A program made the translations under genes and the position numbers. Positions 42,790 through 54,268 of a stretch of DNA of 64,000 bases are shown piece by piece (within the stretch, counting starts at the first letter, position 1; every line of letters starts with the position of its first letter). Source of the stretch: Mastigamoeba balamuthi (lineage: Eukaryota; Evosea; Mastigamoebida; Mastigamoebidae); contig CACRSC010001925.1 in assembly GCA_902651635.1 (NCBI GenBank), positions 130,658 through 194,657 on the forward strand. Reading direction: 5' to 3'. Below the pieces are notes generated by a model. It saw nothing but the letters and a program-made list of their open reading frames with translations, was not told where the DNA came from and searched no databases.

Positions 42790-44606
42790 ATGGCGAACAG
42801 CGCCATGCCCCTGATCATCATCAACATGGGCGGCGAGATGCTCTACATCCTCAACCAGCGCCTGCGCGCCCAGAACGTCCCCGACGACAAGGCCGAAAAA
42901 GGTACACGCAAACGCCACCCGCACAGCCGCCGCCACCGCAGCCAACCCCGAGGACCCGCACGCACGCACCCGTTCCCCCTCCCACGCCGCACGCAGTCCT
43001 GGCGGACGTGATGCGCCCGCTGGGCGGCGAGAGGTTCCAGAACGAGCTGTTCAAGCCGTCGACGATCGAGCCTGCGCGTGTAGTGCGCAACATCTTCCAC
43101 AAGCTCTGCCACAGCTCCATCATGCGCCTCGACGACCAGAGCATGGAGAAGGCACCCCCCACAACTCCCTCTCCCTTTCCCTCTCCTCCCTCACCCTTTT
43201 GGCTGTGCCCTCTCACACACTCTCCCATCACTCTCACTCTCACCCTCTAACCCTCACACTCGCACTCGCACTCATCTCTGGACGCACAGATGTACGAGCT
43301 GATGCTGATGGCGTTCAAGTACCAGGCGATGTCTGTGCGCGGGGGCAGGGACCTCGAGCGCGTGACGCTCAACCACCTCGACGAGATGGCCTCGATGGTG
43401 CCGCACGACCCCGCGCTGCGGAGCCTGCTGGAGGACGCCCTGCGCGAGCGCGTCGAGTCGCTGTTCGCGCACCTGACGGCCGCCGACTGCTCGGAGTTGC
43501 GCATGGCCCTGCTGAGGTTCGTGCAGGACAGGCGCGTCAAGGTCGCGCTGTTCCTGCAGGAGCAGAAGCAGGACACGCGGGGCGAGCTCGCCTACGACCA
43601 GGCGGGGCTCCCCGAGCACCACGCGGCGCCCGTGGGGTCCATGACGCTGCGGGACGCCATCGCGGAGACGTCGCGGACGGAGACGGTGTTTGCGTACGAC
43701 TCGCGCGAGGAGGCCGAGACGGCGGGCGTGGCGACGCACGAGCTGCTGGGGATGAACATGTACACGCCGCTCGACCAGCGGGCGGCCAGGTGGCAGCGGC
43801 GCAAGCACGAGCGCGAGCTCCGCAAGATGCTGACGCCGCCGCCCGAGCTCGTCATCACGTCGCCAGAGGTCCCCGACGCCGCGCTGCTATCGTCGGCGCC
43901 GCCGACGCCGGGCAGCGCCATCTCGCAGGACCTCAAGGACCTCGTGCAGAGCGTGCCCGTCGACGCTGCGGGCGACCTCAGGGACCTCATGGGCTCGCTG
44001 CCGCCGCTCGCGGCGACGTCGCCCGCGATGAGTACGCCCAGCGGCCGGCCACTGCCGCCGGACCTCGCGGAGCTCGTCAAGTACGCGGACGCGCAGCCGC
44101 GGCTCGCCAAGAAGAAAGAGGTCTCGGACCTCGCGGAGCTCCTGGCCGCCGCCGAGCAGCACCAGCAGATGCAGCTGCAGAGGTCGGCGCCCGGGAGCCT
44201 CAGGGGGACGCTGAGGGGCCTCGGGCCGGCCGACAGCCAGAGCCCGCGCCAGCTGCTGCTCACGCAGGTGCCCAGCCCGTCGAGGGCGTCCTCGGGCAGC
44301 CTGCACAAGAGAGAGCTGCCCCCGGAGCTCGCACAGCTGCTGCCGTCGCTCGACAAGCCGGCCCCGGGCAGCCTGCACAGAAGAGAGGCGCCGCAGACGG
44401 AGCCCAGGAACGCGTCGGGCAGCACGCGGTCTGCGGGCAGCACGCGCAGGAGGGAGCTGCCCCCGGAGCTCGCAGCGCTGCTGCCGCCCCCGCCGACGCC
44501 TCCCACGCCGCTGCAGGCGGACCCGGTGACACCGCTGAGGGCGTCGTCGCGCACGTCGCACAAGAGCGAGCTCGAGGACCTGGCAGAGAGGCTCAGGCTG
44601 CAATAG
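42790..44606 (+). CDS. OSCP1: OSCP1 homologue with extended C-terminal short-motif repeats
   Basis: Three exons: 42790-42901, 42997-43151, 43290-44606; 527 residues. The N-terminal ~230 residues match OSCP1 (organic solute carrier partner 1): MPLIIINMGGEMLYILNQRL, AQNVPDDKAEK, SSIMRLDDQSMEKMYELM, MAFKYQ and LNHLDEM correspond closely to the animal protein. The remaining ~290 residues are disordered but repeat a short acidic-leucine motif (DLKDLV, DLRDLM, DLAELV, DLAELL, ELAQLL, ELAALL, DLAERL). OSCP1 proteins are linked to cilia in other eukaryotes. Intron 2 has a GC donor (AAG|GCACCC). Confidence 0.87.
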
Positions 44607-45493
44607 ACCCCACCTCCCCTCTTCCTTTTTGCTCACTGGCACGCCCATCCCACCCCCCCCCGGCCACCTGCATTCCACCTCTGCCCCCCCCCCCCCCCCC
44701 CCNNNNNNNNNNNNNNNNNNNNNNNNNNNNNNNNNNNNNNNNNNNNNNNNNNNNNNNNNNNNNNNNNNNNNNNNNNNNNNNNNNNNNNNNNNNNNNNNNN
44801 NNNNNNNNNNNNNNNNNNNNNNNNNNNNNNNNNNNNNNNNNNNNNNNNNNNNNNNNNNNNNNNNNNNNNNNNNNNNNNNNNNNNNNNNNNNNNNNNNNNN
44901 NNNNNNNNNNNNNNNNNNNNNNNNNNNNNNNNNNNNNNNNNNNNNNNNNNNNNNNNNNNNNNNNNNNNNNNNNNNNNNNNNNNNNNNNNNNNNNNNNNNN
45001 NNNNNNNNNNNNNNNNNNNNNNNNNNNNNNNNNNNNNNNNNNNNNNNNNNNNNNNNNNNNNNNNNNNNNNNNNNNNNNNNNNNNNNNNNNNNNNNNNNNN
45101 NNNNNNNNNNNNNNNNNNNNNNNNNNNNNNNNNNNNNNNNNNNNNNNNNNNNNNNNNNNNNNNNNNNNNNNNNNNNNNNNNNNNNNNNNNNNNNNNNNNN
45201 GGTTCTGTAGAATACGCCAGAACACTGGACCCCCAACACTTCGAGAGCACCAGAGTGGCCTCGGGGGGGAAGGGTTTGCCCAGCCCGGGGCTGCAGACGG
45301 CGCGCTGCCGAATAAACCACAAACCCCGGCATCTGACGTCGGCAAAATGCCCCGGGCGGAATGCGGATTCACTTCGGAAAAAGCTACCGAACTGGAACGG
45401 AGCCAAATCGCCACCGTGTGTGTCAAAATTAACCCCACGAGCCACAAGAATCTGCATTCCCGTCCGTGGGGCAGCCGCACCCCCCGCAAGCCA
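44607..45493. other. Intergenic with assembly gap
   Basis: A long C run leads directly into 498 unknown bases (44703-45200). The remaining sequence up to 45493 shows no coding-like frame. Frames reported across the gap are artefacts of the unknown bases. A short exon or promoter could be hidden in the gap. Confidence 0.9.
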
Positions 45494-48400
45494 ATGAGCG
45501 TCGAGGCCAAGGAAGAGGTGGTGTGGGACACGTTCGTCTCGCACCTGCGGCAGCACGACCTCTCGCCGCCGGACATCCTCTACGAGCAGGAGCTGCGCAG
45601 CCTGCTCTGCGAGTTCAGCGCCGCGGACCAGGCGACCATCGTCTCGCGCTGGCGCCACGCGCTCAGCCCGGGCGCCGACGCCGACGCCGAGGAGCTGGCG
45701 CCGAACTCCCCGCCGCCGCCGGCCCACGCGATGATGGCCGCGGCCTTCGCGGACCTCCCGGGCCCCGCGGTGCCCGACCACGAGGCGACGGACCACTGCG
45801 ACGAGCAGCAGGCCAGCCCGCGGGCCCCGCAGCGCGGCTCGTGCGCGATGCCCATCACGCGCAGGATGCTCGAGAACCCCGCGCAGTGGGTCCGCGAGCT
45901 GCCGGTGCCCGCCCCGTCGGACCTCTACCCGGCGTCGTACTCGGTGCGGAATTGCCAGCGGCGGCGGTTTTGGAATTCTCCTCCGCTCGTCCGGCGTCCC
46001 TGTCCTTTCTGCCTCATTTCTCCGCCGCCACACATCCCGCTGCGCAGCGCGTCACCCGCCGGGGGGGGTTTTTCCTCCGCCGGTGACGTGCGTTTTGCCT
46101 GCGCGAATGTGCGGCGCTGTTTCTCGGGGCGCTCAACTCCGCGCTGCCGCTGCGCACAGGCCGGGGCGGCGGACGACAGCCTGCGGAACGTGGGCGTGCA
46201 CTCGCTCGAGTGGAACGTGCCCGAGCGGTCGCGGCAGGTGGCGAGCGGGCTGGGCAAGGGCCTGACGCCCGACCAGTCGCTGGCCGTCCTGATGTACGTG
46301 CTCGAGACGCAGGGCGCGGGCGACGCCGTGGCCCTGCGGCTCAACGAGGCCCTGCTGCGCCGCGACATCGTCGAGCTCGTCGAGTGGCGCTCGTACCTCT
46401 GGCACCTCACCTGCGGCCTCCGCGCGCTGCCCGAGTTCAGCGGCACGGCCTACTTTGGCGTCGAGGACTTCATGGAGGACAGCTTCCGCCCCGCCATGCG
46501 CTTCAGCTGGCCCACCTTCATCAGCGCCACCACCGTCCCCACCACCCCGGGCGACTTTGTCAAGGTACCCGCAGCTCAGGCCAAGCAAGCTTCCACCTCG
46601 CCCCCTCTCTTTCTCTCCTCCCTCTCATTCTCTCGGCCCCTCCGGCTCCGTTGAAATGCGCCGTAATTCCGCAGGGGATTTTCTTCCGTTCCATATTTGA
46701 AAACGCAACAAAACGTGGCATCGAATGCGGGAATGGAGTGTTTGGTTTCGTGTCGTCCTGTGGCCCCACAGGGGCAAAACAGAATGAACCGGCCGTCTGC
46801 CAAAGCGGTGGTGAGCGCCGCGCCTCGAGACAATAAACACCCCGAACTGAAGCGGATAAAAGCCGGCCCGCGTGTGCTTTTGCTGCGCTTCTCTGTCGTC
46901 TCTGGCTCGGTTTTTCCGGCGCGTCTTCCGCCGGCTCTGATGGCGGGTGGGCAGGGTTACAGCAGCGGGACGTTCTTCCAGATCTCTGCGAGGTGGGCGA
47001 GGTCGCTCGAGGGCGTGGCGCCGCACACGGCGTGCCAGGTGCTGTTCGAGCCCAACTGCGAGTTCGAGGTGACCAACATCGCGTCGTACGGGCCCGTCTT
47101 CGTCGTCTCGCTGGTGCAGCTGCCGTACAGCGCGCCGTTCGTCCCCACCGGCGACTCGGTGCCCGCGGCAGCGCCCGACAAGCAGGGCCAATCGTCGCGC
47201 AACTCGAGCGTCCGGATCATCTCGACCGTCTCGCACGGGTCGCTGCCCGCGAGCGTCTCGGAGGAGACCAACCCCAGCCGCAAGAGCAGCAGGTCGTCGC
47301 AGGCGCAGCCGCGGCTGATGGGCTCGCCGTCGACGCTGCGCGTGGTCATCAGCGGCGAGGCCGAGGCCAAGGTCGCCCGGTCGCTGTCGAGGGAGAAGAC
47401 CTCTGGCGCCGTGCTCGAGCAGATGGTCACGTACATGACCTCGGCGGCCGTCGTGCGCGCCGGCTGCCTGCGGCTGCTCCGAATCATGAAGGGCACTGAC
47501 GCCCCGCTGGTGCAGCACGCTCGTTCTCACTCCTGCCCTCTCCCGCCCGTCTTCCCGACTCACAGATGACGAGAAGGAGGAGCTGTGCCAGTCGGGGCTC
47601 GCGACGGTGCTGCTGCTGGCGATGCAGGAGCACGCTGCCCGCGAGGACACCATGGAGGCCGTGTGCCCCTGCCTGCGCGCCCTCACGACGGACACAAGTC
47701 AGAGCTCGCTGTTCCCTCTCCCCTGTGCAATCCGCGATCGCTCACTCACGCGCGCTGCAGGGACCAACACGCCGGTCGAGAAGAACTGCAACACGATCCT
47801 GTCGGCCGGCGGGGCGCACGTCGTGCTGGCGTGCATGGAGCAGCAGGTCAAGAGCCCCAGGTCCGCCGTCGTTGCGAGCAACCTGTGCTGGATCCTCAGG
47901 AGCAGCCTGCACTACGAGCGTTCGCGCGTCCCGCCCACAGTCCTCTGCTCGACCGCCCGCGCCTCACGTGCCCTCGCCCGCCCGACAGCCAAGGGTTCTA
48001 ACGTCCGCGAGGCTGCCATCGGCCTGCTACTGTCGTTCCTGAGGCACTTCCACCACTCTGCCGACGTCGCCGAGGCCGCCTGTGGCGCGCTGGGCCTCAT
48101 CCTCTCGGCCAACGGTGAATGCCCCCCTCGTGCCTCGCTCCTGCTCTCCAGTCTTGGCCCTGCGACTGAACACCTTCGCAGCTGACAGCGCGATTCGAGT
48201 CACGCGCGAGGGCGGCATGGAGCTGTGCCTGGGCGCGCTTGTGCTGCACACGAAGAACTCGGGCCTCGCCTCCGCGACTGTCGAGGTCCTGCACTTCCTC
48301 ACGCGAATCGGTGAGGGAACCAACACGCTCGCAGCCCGCACGACCGACAATGACCCCCCCTTCCCGCCATATCTGTGCCCAGACGACATGTGCGACGAGT

Positions 48401-49719
48401 TTGTCCGTCTGGGCGGCGTCACGGCCATGGCGGCCGCCCTCAAGGCCCACTCCAAGTCCACCGCCGTCGCAGAGCACAGCCTCGCGGCTGTCACGAACCT
48501 GACCAAGAAGAGCGGCACGTCTCCGCTGTTCCGCACTCGCGGCGCGCTGACCCCACTCGGCCCCGAGCGCAGACCTCAATCGGCTGGCGTTCGCCAGGGA
48601 GGGCGGGGTTGTGCTGGCAATGCACGCCCTCAAGCGCTTTGCGGCCTCGGCAGCCATCTCGTACAGGGCCATGTGCCTGCTCTGCAACCTCTGCCAATGC
48701 GGTGCGGTCCCCTCCCTCCCACACCCCACCCGCTCGCGCGTGGCGTGTAGCGTAGCGGCTGCCTGACACAACTCACAGAGGCGCTGCGGCCGGCCGTTGT
48801 CCGAAACGGAGCGATCCAAGCAATCATGGCGTCTCTGAAGCAGAACTTGGAGAACCCCGAGGTCGCGCACGTCGCCTGCAGGACACTGTTCTCACTCTCC
48901 GCCGACGGTACGTGCCTTTCCCCGATTGCGCCCGATCGGTTGGAGGCACCGTGCTCAACCGACCGCCGCCCGCAGAGAAGAACCTCGTGCTGCTGACACA
49001 CGAGCAGGGGATTGTGGTCATGATGGCCGTCATACGACAGCACGTTACGTCGCCGGTCATCGTGGAGAAGGCTTGCGGGGTGCTGGGCAATCTGGCGTTC
49101 ATTCGTGGTACGCGGGGTCGCCCCAAAAACCTCGCTTCTTTCCGGGCACCGCCCGGTCCTCAAGGCACTCGCGCGTACTTGGTGGTCGCGACAGATAACA
49201 ACATGTCCATCGTGTCCAATGGGGGGATCACCCTGGTTATAAGCGTACTGCGCGAGCATATACGAGTGCCCCTGGTGGCCCAGGTGGCATGCGGGACGCT
49301 CTCGAACATCGCCAGAACCAATGGTATTCGGCCGATGGCGCCGCTTCTATTCTCAGCTCTGTGGCCAACCCCCGATGCGCGTGGGTTCTGACGGCCTCTG
49401 CAGTACAGAACATCACGCAGATCGGAGCGGAGGGGGGCGTCGAGCTGATCCTGCTTGCTCTGCGCTCGCACTTCCAAACTGGGTTCGTTGTGGAGGACGC
49501 CTGCAGGGCTCTCAAGAACCTGTGTACTGTTGGTACGGACCTTAGCAACCGCACTCTCCCGTTCCCTCTTTGTGGCCTTATTCAGTTTGCGCGTTGCGAG
49601 CAGAACGGAACAGGCAGGCCATCGTCAGTTCGCTGTCACAGATTGCGTACGACCTGAGGTCGTGCTACGCCAACAGCCCATCCGTGAACGCGCTGCTCTC
49701 GTGCCTCACGCTCTCCTGA
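45494..49719 (+). CDS. ADP-ribosyltransferase-like / armadillo-repeat protein, copy 1
   Basis: Fourteen exons: 45494-45943, 46160-46564, 46955-47492, 47566-47697, 47761-47919, 47989-48114, 48182-48310, 48383-48514, 48573-48701, 48779-48907, 48976-49107, 49195-49323, 49404-49532, 49604-49719; about 944 residues. An N-terminal helical region (VWDTFVSHLRQHDL) leads to an ART-like domain (~150-330): LTPDQSLAVLMYV, LWHLTCGLRALPEF, FSWPTFISATTV, GTFFQI and VLFEPNCEFEV match the motif order of mono-ADP-ribosyltransferases. The R-S-E positions are not all canonical, so catalysis is uncertain. Exons 4-13 each encode about one armadillo repeat (42-53 residues; GGV..MAAALKAHS, VAEHSLAAVTNLT). Introns 3 and 8 need GC donors. 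Confidence 0.8.
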
Positions 49720-49946
49720 GTCAGCTTCATTCGAATACGAACCACTGTTTTGCGGCACACAAAGCGGACAACACAACAGCTTATAGCTTGTACTTTGGTT
49801 ACAAAATGGCATCCGAGATCCAGGATCGAACCGGTGTTTCTTGCGTTGTGTTGTGTTAAGCTGCTAGCTGTGCTCTGTCGCGGTGTCACCGTGTCGCTCT
49901 CACTGTGGCCACCGTGTGGCTGATTGCCGACGCGTGCCAGATTGTG

Positions 49947-50402
49947 ATGTGGGCAAGTCGGGGGCCAACTCGTCACCGGGGCCTCCAGTCGTATTTCGTG
50001 CGGATTTTTTTCCCGCGGGCGACTACGACTACGACTACCGCCTCTACCTCTTCTCTGTCGAGCCCTCTGGCTCTGCCCGCGTTCGTCTCTGTCTGCCATT
50101 CGAGCCTCGTGAACACTCGCCCATCACATGCCGGAGTGCAGGGGTTCTTCGCGACGGCACTGGGAACGGGCAATAGAAGCACCAAGACGGAGCTCGAGAT
50201 GGTCAAGCTCAACGAAATCGCCTGCTGTAAGGCCCTCCTCGCGGTCGCCCGCCTGTGAGTACTGCACTCTGCTACCCCCTGTTGCTGCATTGGCCCCACA
50301 TGCTGGACACCGACCGAGCACACACTCTATTTTCTGCCCTCTGTGTGCAGCATCATCACAACGCATGGCGAGTACAAGAAGCTGGAGCTGAGCTGGGCCT
50401 AG
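49947..50402 (+). CDS. Possible small protein, three exons
   Basis: Exons 49947-49997, 50142-50254 and 50351-50402 join in phase (donors GTGCGG and GTGAGT, acceptors GCAG) to give 71 residues. It starts MWASRGPTRHRG, with a helical end containing TKTELEMVKLNEIACCKALL and EYKKLELSWA. The last two exons look convincing; the first is the least certain. No family is recognised. It lies between the ART-like/armadillo gene and an atypical non-coding tract. Confidence 0.42.
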
Positions 50403-52108
50403 GAGTCGGACAACAAGTTCCAGCTTGTATCGAACACTTCTTCATTGCCAAGGAGCAAGCTAGCGCCATCATGAACGCATAAGGCAGATGCATACCTCCT
50501 GCACAACCCCTTCTGGAGCCATGGCAGGCACTGCCTATCTCTCATTGCGTTCTCTGTCTGAACCAAGGGAATGCACACTGTGCCCTGTTGACATAAGATG
50601 CCACGGGAGGGGGCTCCCAGGGCTCCAGAGAGTAGGGGGGAGGCGCAGTGCACCTGGTAGGTGTTAAGAAGTACCAGGATCTGGAATAAGACATAATTCA
50701 AAGAATAACTGAAGAAATGAAGAAGATCAACCGTGGAATACTCATTTCTAGCCCTCTGAAGAAAAAAGGAATGAAAGAGAAAATAAAGTGATTACTGGAA
50801 TCTAACAACAAGGGGTCAAATGGACAAATGTTCATTTTTCGTGCTTCTACTATAAGTGAGGTACAGACATTATCAAATAATGAGAAAAAGGAATTAAGCA
50901 TAAAATATGTAAATTCAGATTGCAGAAAAAAGAAAAAGTAAAATTAAAAATCTAAAAATGACATTCCTCAATACAAATGATAACTTCCTGCTAAGAGTAA
51001 GTAAATGAAATAAAGAGATATATGGATCACAAAGAAGAACACCAGACAACAATATACGTCATTTTCGCAAAGTCGATTGAATTGGCCGAAAGCCAATTCA
51101 AAATCTCAGGAAATGACATTGTTTTACACAGTATTGGTTGCTGTATCCAACGCAGTGCAGAGAGACATCAGAAAGATTAGTGGTGAAGAGTTTGGTGACC
51201 AGGTGAAAATCAGGGGAAACAGGCAAAGTTTCAAGTCGCAGAGCATTGTGATCATCTAGTATTGGCATCACAGAGAGAGAATATTTTGGCAAAGAGTTTG
51301 AAGACCAACCTAAACGAAAAGTGAAGAATTGCGGATCGGTAACAAATTGGATTGTGGGAAGAGATAGGTGGCACCAACTTATGGCTTCGAGTATACAAGC
51401 TCAATTTGCTGCTCCTGGATTTAAACAGTTTGTACTCAATCGATCATGTTCTGGCTGTCCAGATGCTTGGCCATGCCGGTAAAGATTATTTAATAAATTA
51501 CAATGACTATGAACGACCAGAATGTTCAGTTTTGAGTTTGTTTATATCACTTGAATCTGTATGGCCTCATTGTGCCCCAACCCCAACCACTCTCTTTACT
51601 GCCTTTGTACTGCACCTTGATACCTCACATGAAATCAGTGAAATCCAAGACAATAAAGCAGTTGCTGATCTCTGTATCCCTACACTGCTCTGCTCGCTTT
51701 CCAATCAGAGCACATTGTTTTCCAACTGCATAACTACATTTACTTCAAGTTCTTTCTTCATCCTGAAGATAGACATTCCCTTTGGTCTTTGCACATCCGT
51801 ACTGCACTTCGCAACAGTACGCACCCATAGCACACTCCTCCTCCTTCCTCGTTGCTGATTTACTCCGCCCAGTCAAGTGCACCAAAAACCCCCACGAAAA
51901 GAAACACACCCCCAGAACATTCTCTGATAAGGAAATAGTGCGCCAGGCACGCCTCCAATAGATCCTCCATGTGCACTGTTGGGCAGACTCAGGGCCTCGG
52001 AGTGGTATTCGACACGTCATCGCCAATTTTGCCGAACCCCACCGCGGCCTCGCACCACTTATTGAAAGAACTAGGAGCACATTTTGACCGCAATTGACCA
52101 GCAGGGGA
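50403..52108. other. Atypical AT-rich non-coding tract
   Basis: About 1.7 kb without coding-like frames. The part from ~50430 to 51050 is AT-rich and poor in CG dinucleotides, like the tracts at 13.5 and 28.2 kb. The part from ~51050 to 51850 is also AT-rich but has more CG, so it may have a different origin. Native-looking sequence returns shortly before the gene at 52109. No gene is supported. Confidence 0.5.
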
Positions 52109-53868
52109 ATGGAAACTTCAAACGAGCTCCCCCGTCGTCCTCTCTGCAAGACGGCAGCCAGCGTCGCCGCCCTGCAGCTGCTCCTTGTCCCTGTGGGTGT
52201 GGGCGCGGGGCACCTGCTGCGTGCTCCGGTGCCCGGGGCCTCTGTCGTGATGCTCTGCTGCTCGCTCGTCTACCTCCGCTTCTTCCCGGGCTGGAAGCTC
52301 TGCCTCGCCGGCGGCCTCGCCCTGCTTGTTGCTGTGATCGTGGGCGCTGGGGTGGGCTCCCTCGGGACCGTACCGGGCGGCGGCGTTGCCTTCGGGGTCG
52401 CTGCTGCTGTGGGCTCGATGTTTCTCCTGCCCGTGTGGCTGGACCGCTGCCTCGTGGGCGCCCGCCTGCACGGCGACCTCCTGCCCTACGCCTTCGCGGC
52501 GGCCTACACGGCGTCGATGCACATCGTTACCCTCGCAAGCCCCGTCTCGCTGATGGGCGTCCCTGGCTCGGAACTCGTCTGGAAGTCGTCGTTCGCTCAG
52601 CTGCTCTGCGTCGTCGGGATGCCGGGCGTCTTCTTCCTCTGCGCTCTCTTCAGCGCCCTCGCCGCCGCAGCCATCAACGCTGCTGCTACTCCAAGGCTCG
52701 GGGGCAGCAGGACAGAGGAGTTTCGACATCCGCGCACGCACGCAGCCTTGTGGGCGGCGTTCCTGTTTGCGCTGTGGCTGTTCAGCGGGCTCAGGGACTC
52801 GTACGACCCCGACAACAGCCCCCGCAGCTCGTCCGTGCGTGTCGCTGGCGTGCTGTCGAGGAGCACGAATCTCAGGACGCTGCTGAACACCACGAGGCAG
52901 GCAGCGCAGACAGGAGCCAAGGTGGTGCTCTGGACGGAATACGCAACAGACGCGGTCTCCTACGCCGAGGACCCAGAAGACCTGCGCGGCTGCACATCAT
53001 CGCTCTGCGACCTAGTGGGGAGAGTCAGGAGCCTAGCACAGGAGCTCTCGATCTACGTGGTACCGAGCCTGCTGGTGTCCCACTACGAGACGCCCGGCGG
53101 GCCATACAGAGGAGACACCAATAGAGTGCTGATGGTGACCCCCAACGGCGACATAAAGTTCAACTACGCCAAGGCATACCCGCTTCCCAGCGAGGACGTG
53201 ATACCAGGCAGCCGAAACATTCCCTACTCCGACACGGAGTACGGCAGAATCGGGGCGGTCATCTGTGAGCTTTAGACAAATCGCGAGGCCTTTTATAACT
53301 CGGTTTTTGGCGGGTCCTCCTGATCCAAGGCATGGACTCGGGGTACCCGTTCTATATGACGCAGGCAGGAAGGAAGAGGCTGGACATTCTGCTGATCCCC
53401 TCCAACGATTGGAAAGACATCTACCGTGTCACGACGTACACGTTCGCTCTGCGTGGTGTGGAGAACGGCTGTGCGGCGATGAGGCTCACTAAGGAGGGCA
53501 GATCGATTGCTACTGACGCCCTGGGCAACACTCTGCTTCAAGACAGTGAGCACCTCTAATTCCCCGCTGAGCGTCTGTTGACGCAGCATTCAGACTGGTT
53601 CGCACACGAGGGGCAGAGCTGGTTCGTCGTGGCCGACATCCCCGTGAGTGCACACAGGTTCGCACTGTACCCCTACCTCTTCGACGTGCACGCCTTCCTG
53701 TGCTACGTGCTCGTCGTTGCTCTCTGTGCGGTGTGTGGTGTGCACGTGTGGACCGGTCTGGCCAAGAGGAGCCGTTGCTTCGCTCACACGTGTGGGTGGC
53801 TGTTCACTGCGCAGAGCGCAGAAGCCACAGATTCTGCACTGGACCCCGTTGGAAGTAGTGCAGCGTAA
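52109..53868 (+). CDS. Membrane nitrilase-family protein, Lnt-like
   Basis: Three exons: 52109-53264, 53330-53545, 53594-53868; 548 residues. About six hydrophobic segments (residues 20-230, e.g. LAGGLALLVAVIVGAGVG) precede a nitrilase domain, and another helix follows (FLCYVLVVALCAVCGV). This is the layout of apolipoprotein N-acyltransferase. The Glu-Lys-Cys triad is visible: LWTEYATDAV, FNYAKAYPLP and VICMDSGYP. The Cys codon is split by intron 1. Acceptor 1 is AAG rather than CAG. In bacteria Lnt acylates lipoproteins; eukaryotic members are known (S. pombe Lnt1) but their substrates are less clear. Lipid or protein N-acylation in the endomembrane system is inferred. Confidence 0.82.
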
Positions 53869-54268
53869 CGCATTACTCAAATTGACAGCAACCATGGATG
53901 AATCCTGACCCCCCCAACTCTGGCGGACCCCGAAATGAACTGTGTTCGCACAGGCCGTTCAATTCGCAGAGCCAAAGTCCTCCTAAAGGCCCTCCATCGC
54001 AGTGTAGCCAGCGTTTCTCAACGCACTTACCTCTCCTGTCCCTTCGAATCGTATCGCCTCCCTCGAATCGACGTCACCTGGAGATACCCGAGACGAATCT
54101 GAATGGTATGGATGTGGTCTCTTGAGTGTGCTCCTCGCACTTGTGCTCGGGAGGTCGGGCTGCGGGCTCGACACGTGGGTATCCCCGCGATATTTGCCGA
54201 AATATCTCGCAGTGTCACTCCCACCCTCACTTTGTTTTTTGTGCTCGTTCTCTTCTCCCACCGAATTT
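53869..54268. other. Intergenic, no gene seen
   Basis: It lies between two same-strand genes (Lnt-like and RhoGAP). Moderate GC, no coding-like frame; the RhoGAP promoter is presumably here. Confidence 0.5.

Noticed and set aside
43199-46654. Very long plus-strand open frame spanning the assembly gap
   Set aside because: It is open only because unknown bases cannot encode stops. It runs out of frame through OSCP1, crosses the gap and then enters ART-like/ARM copy 1.
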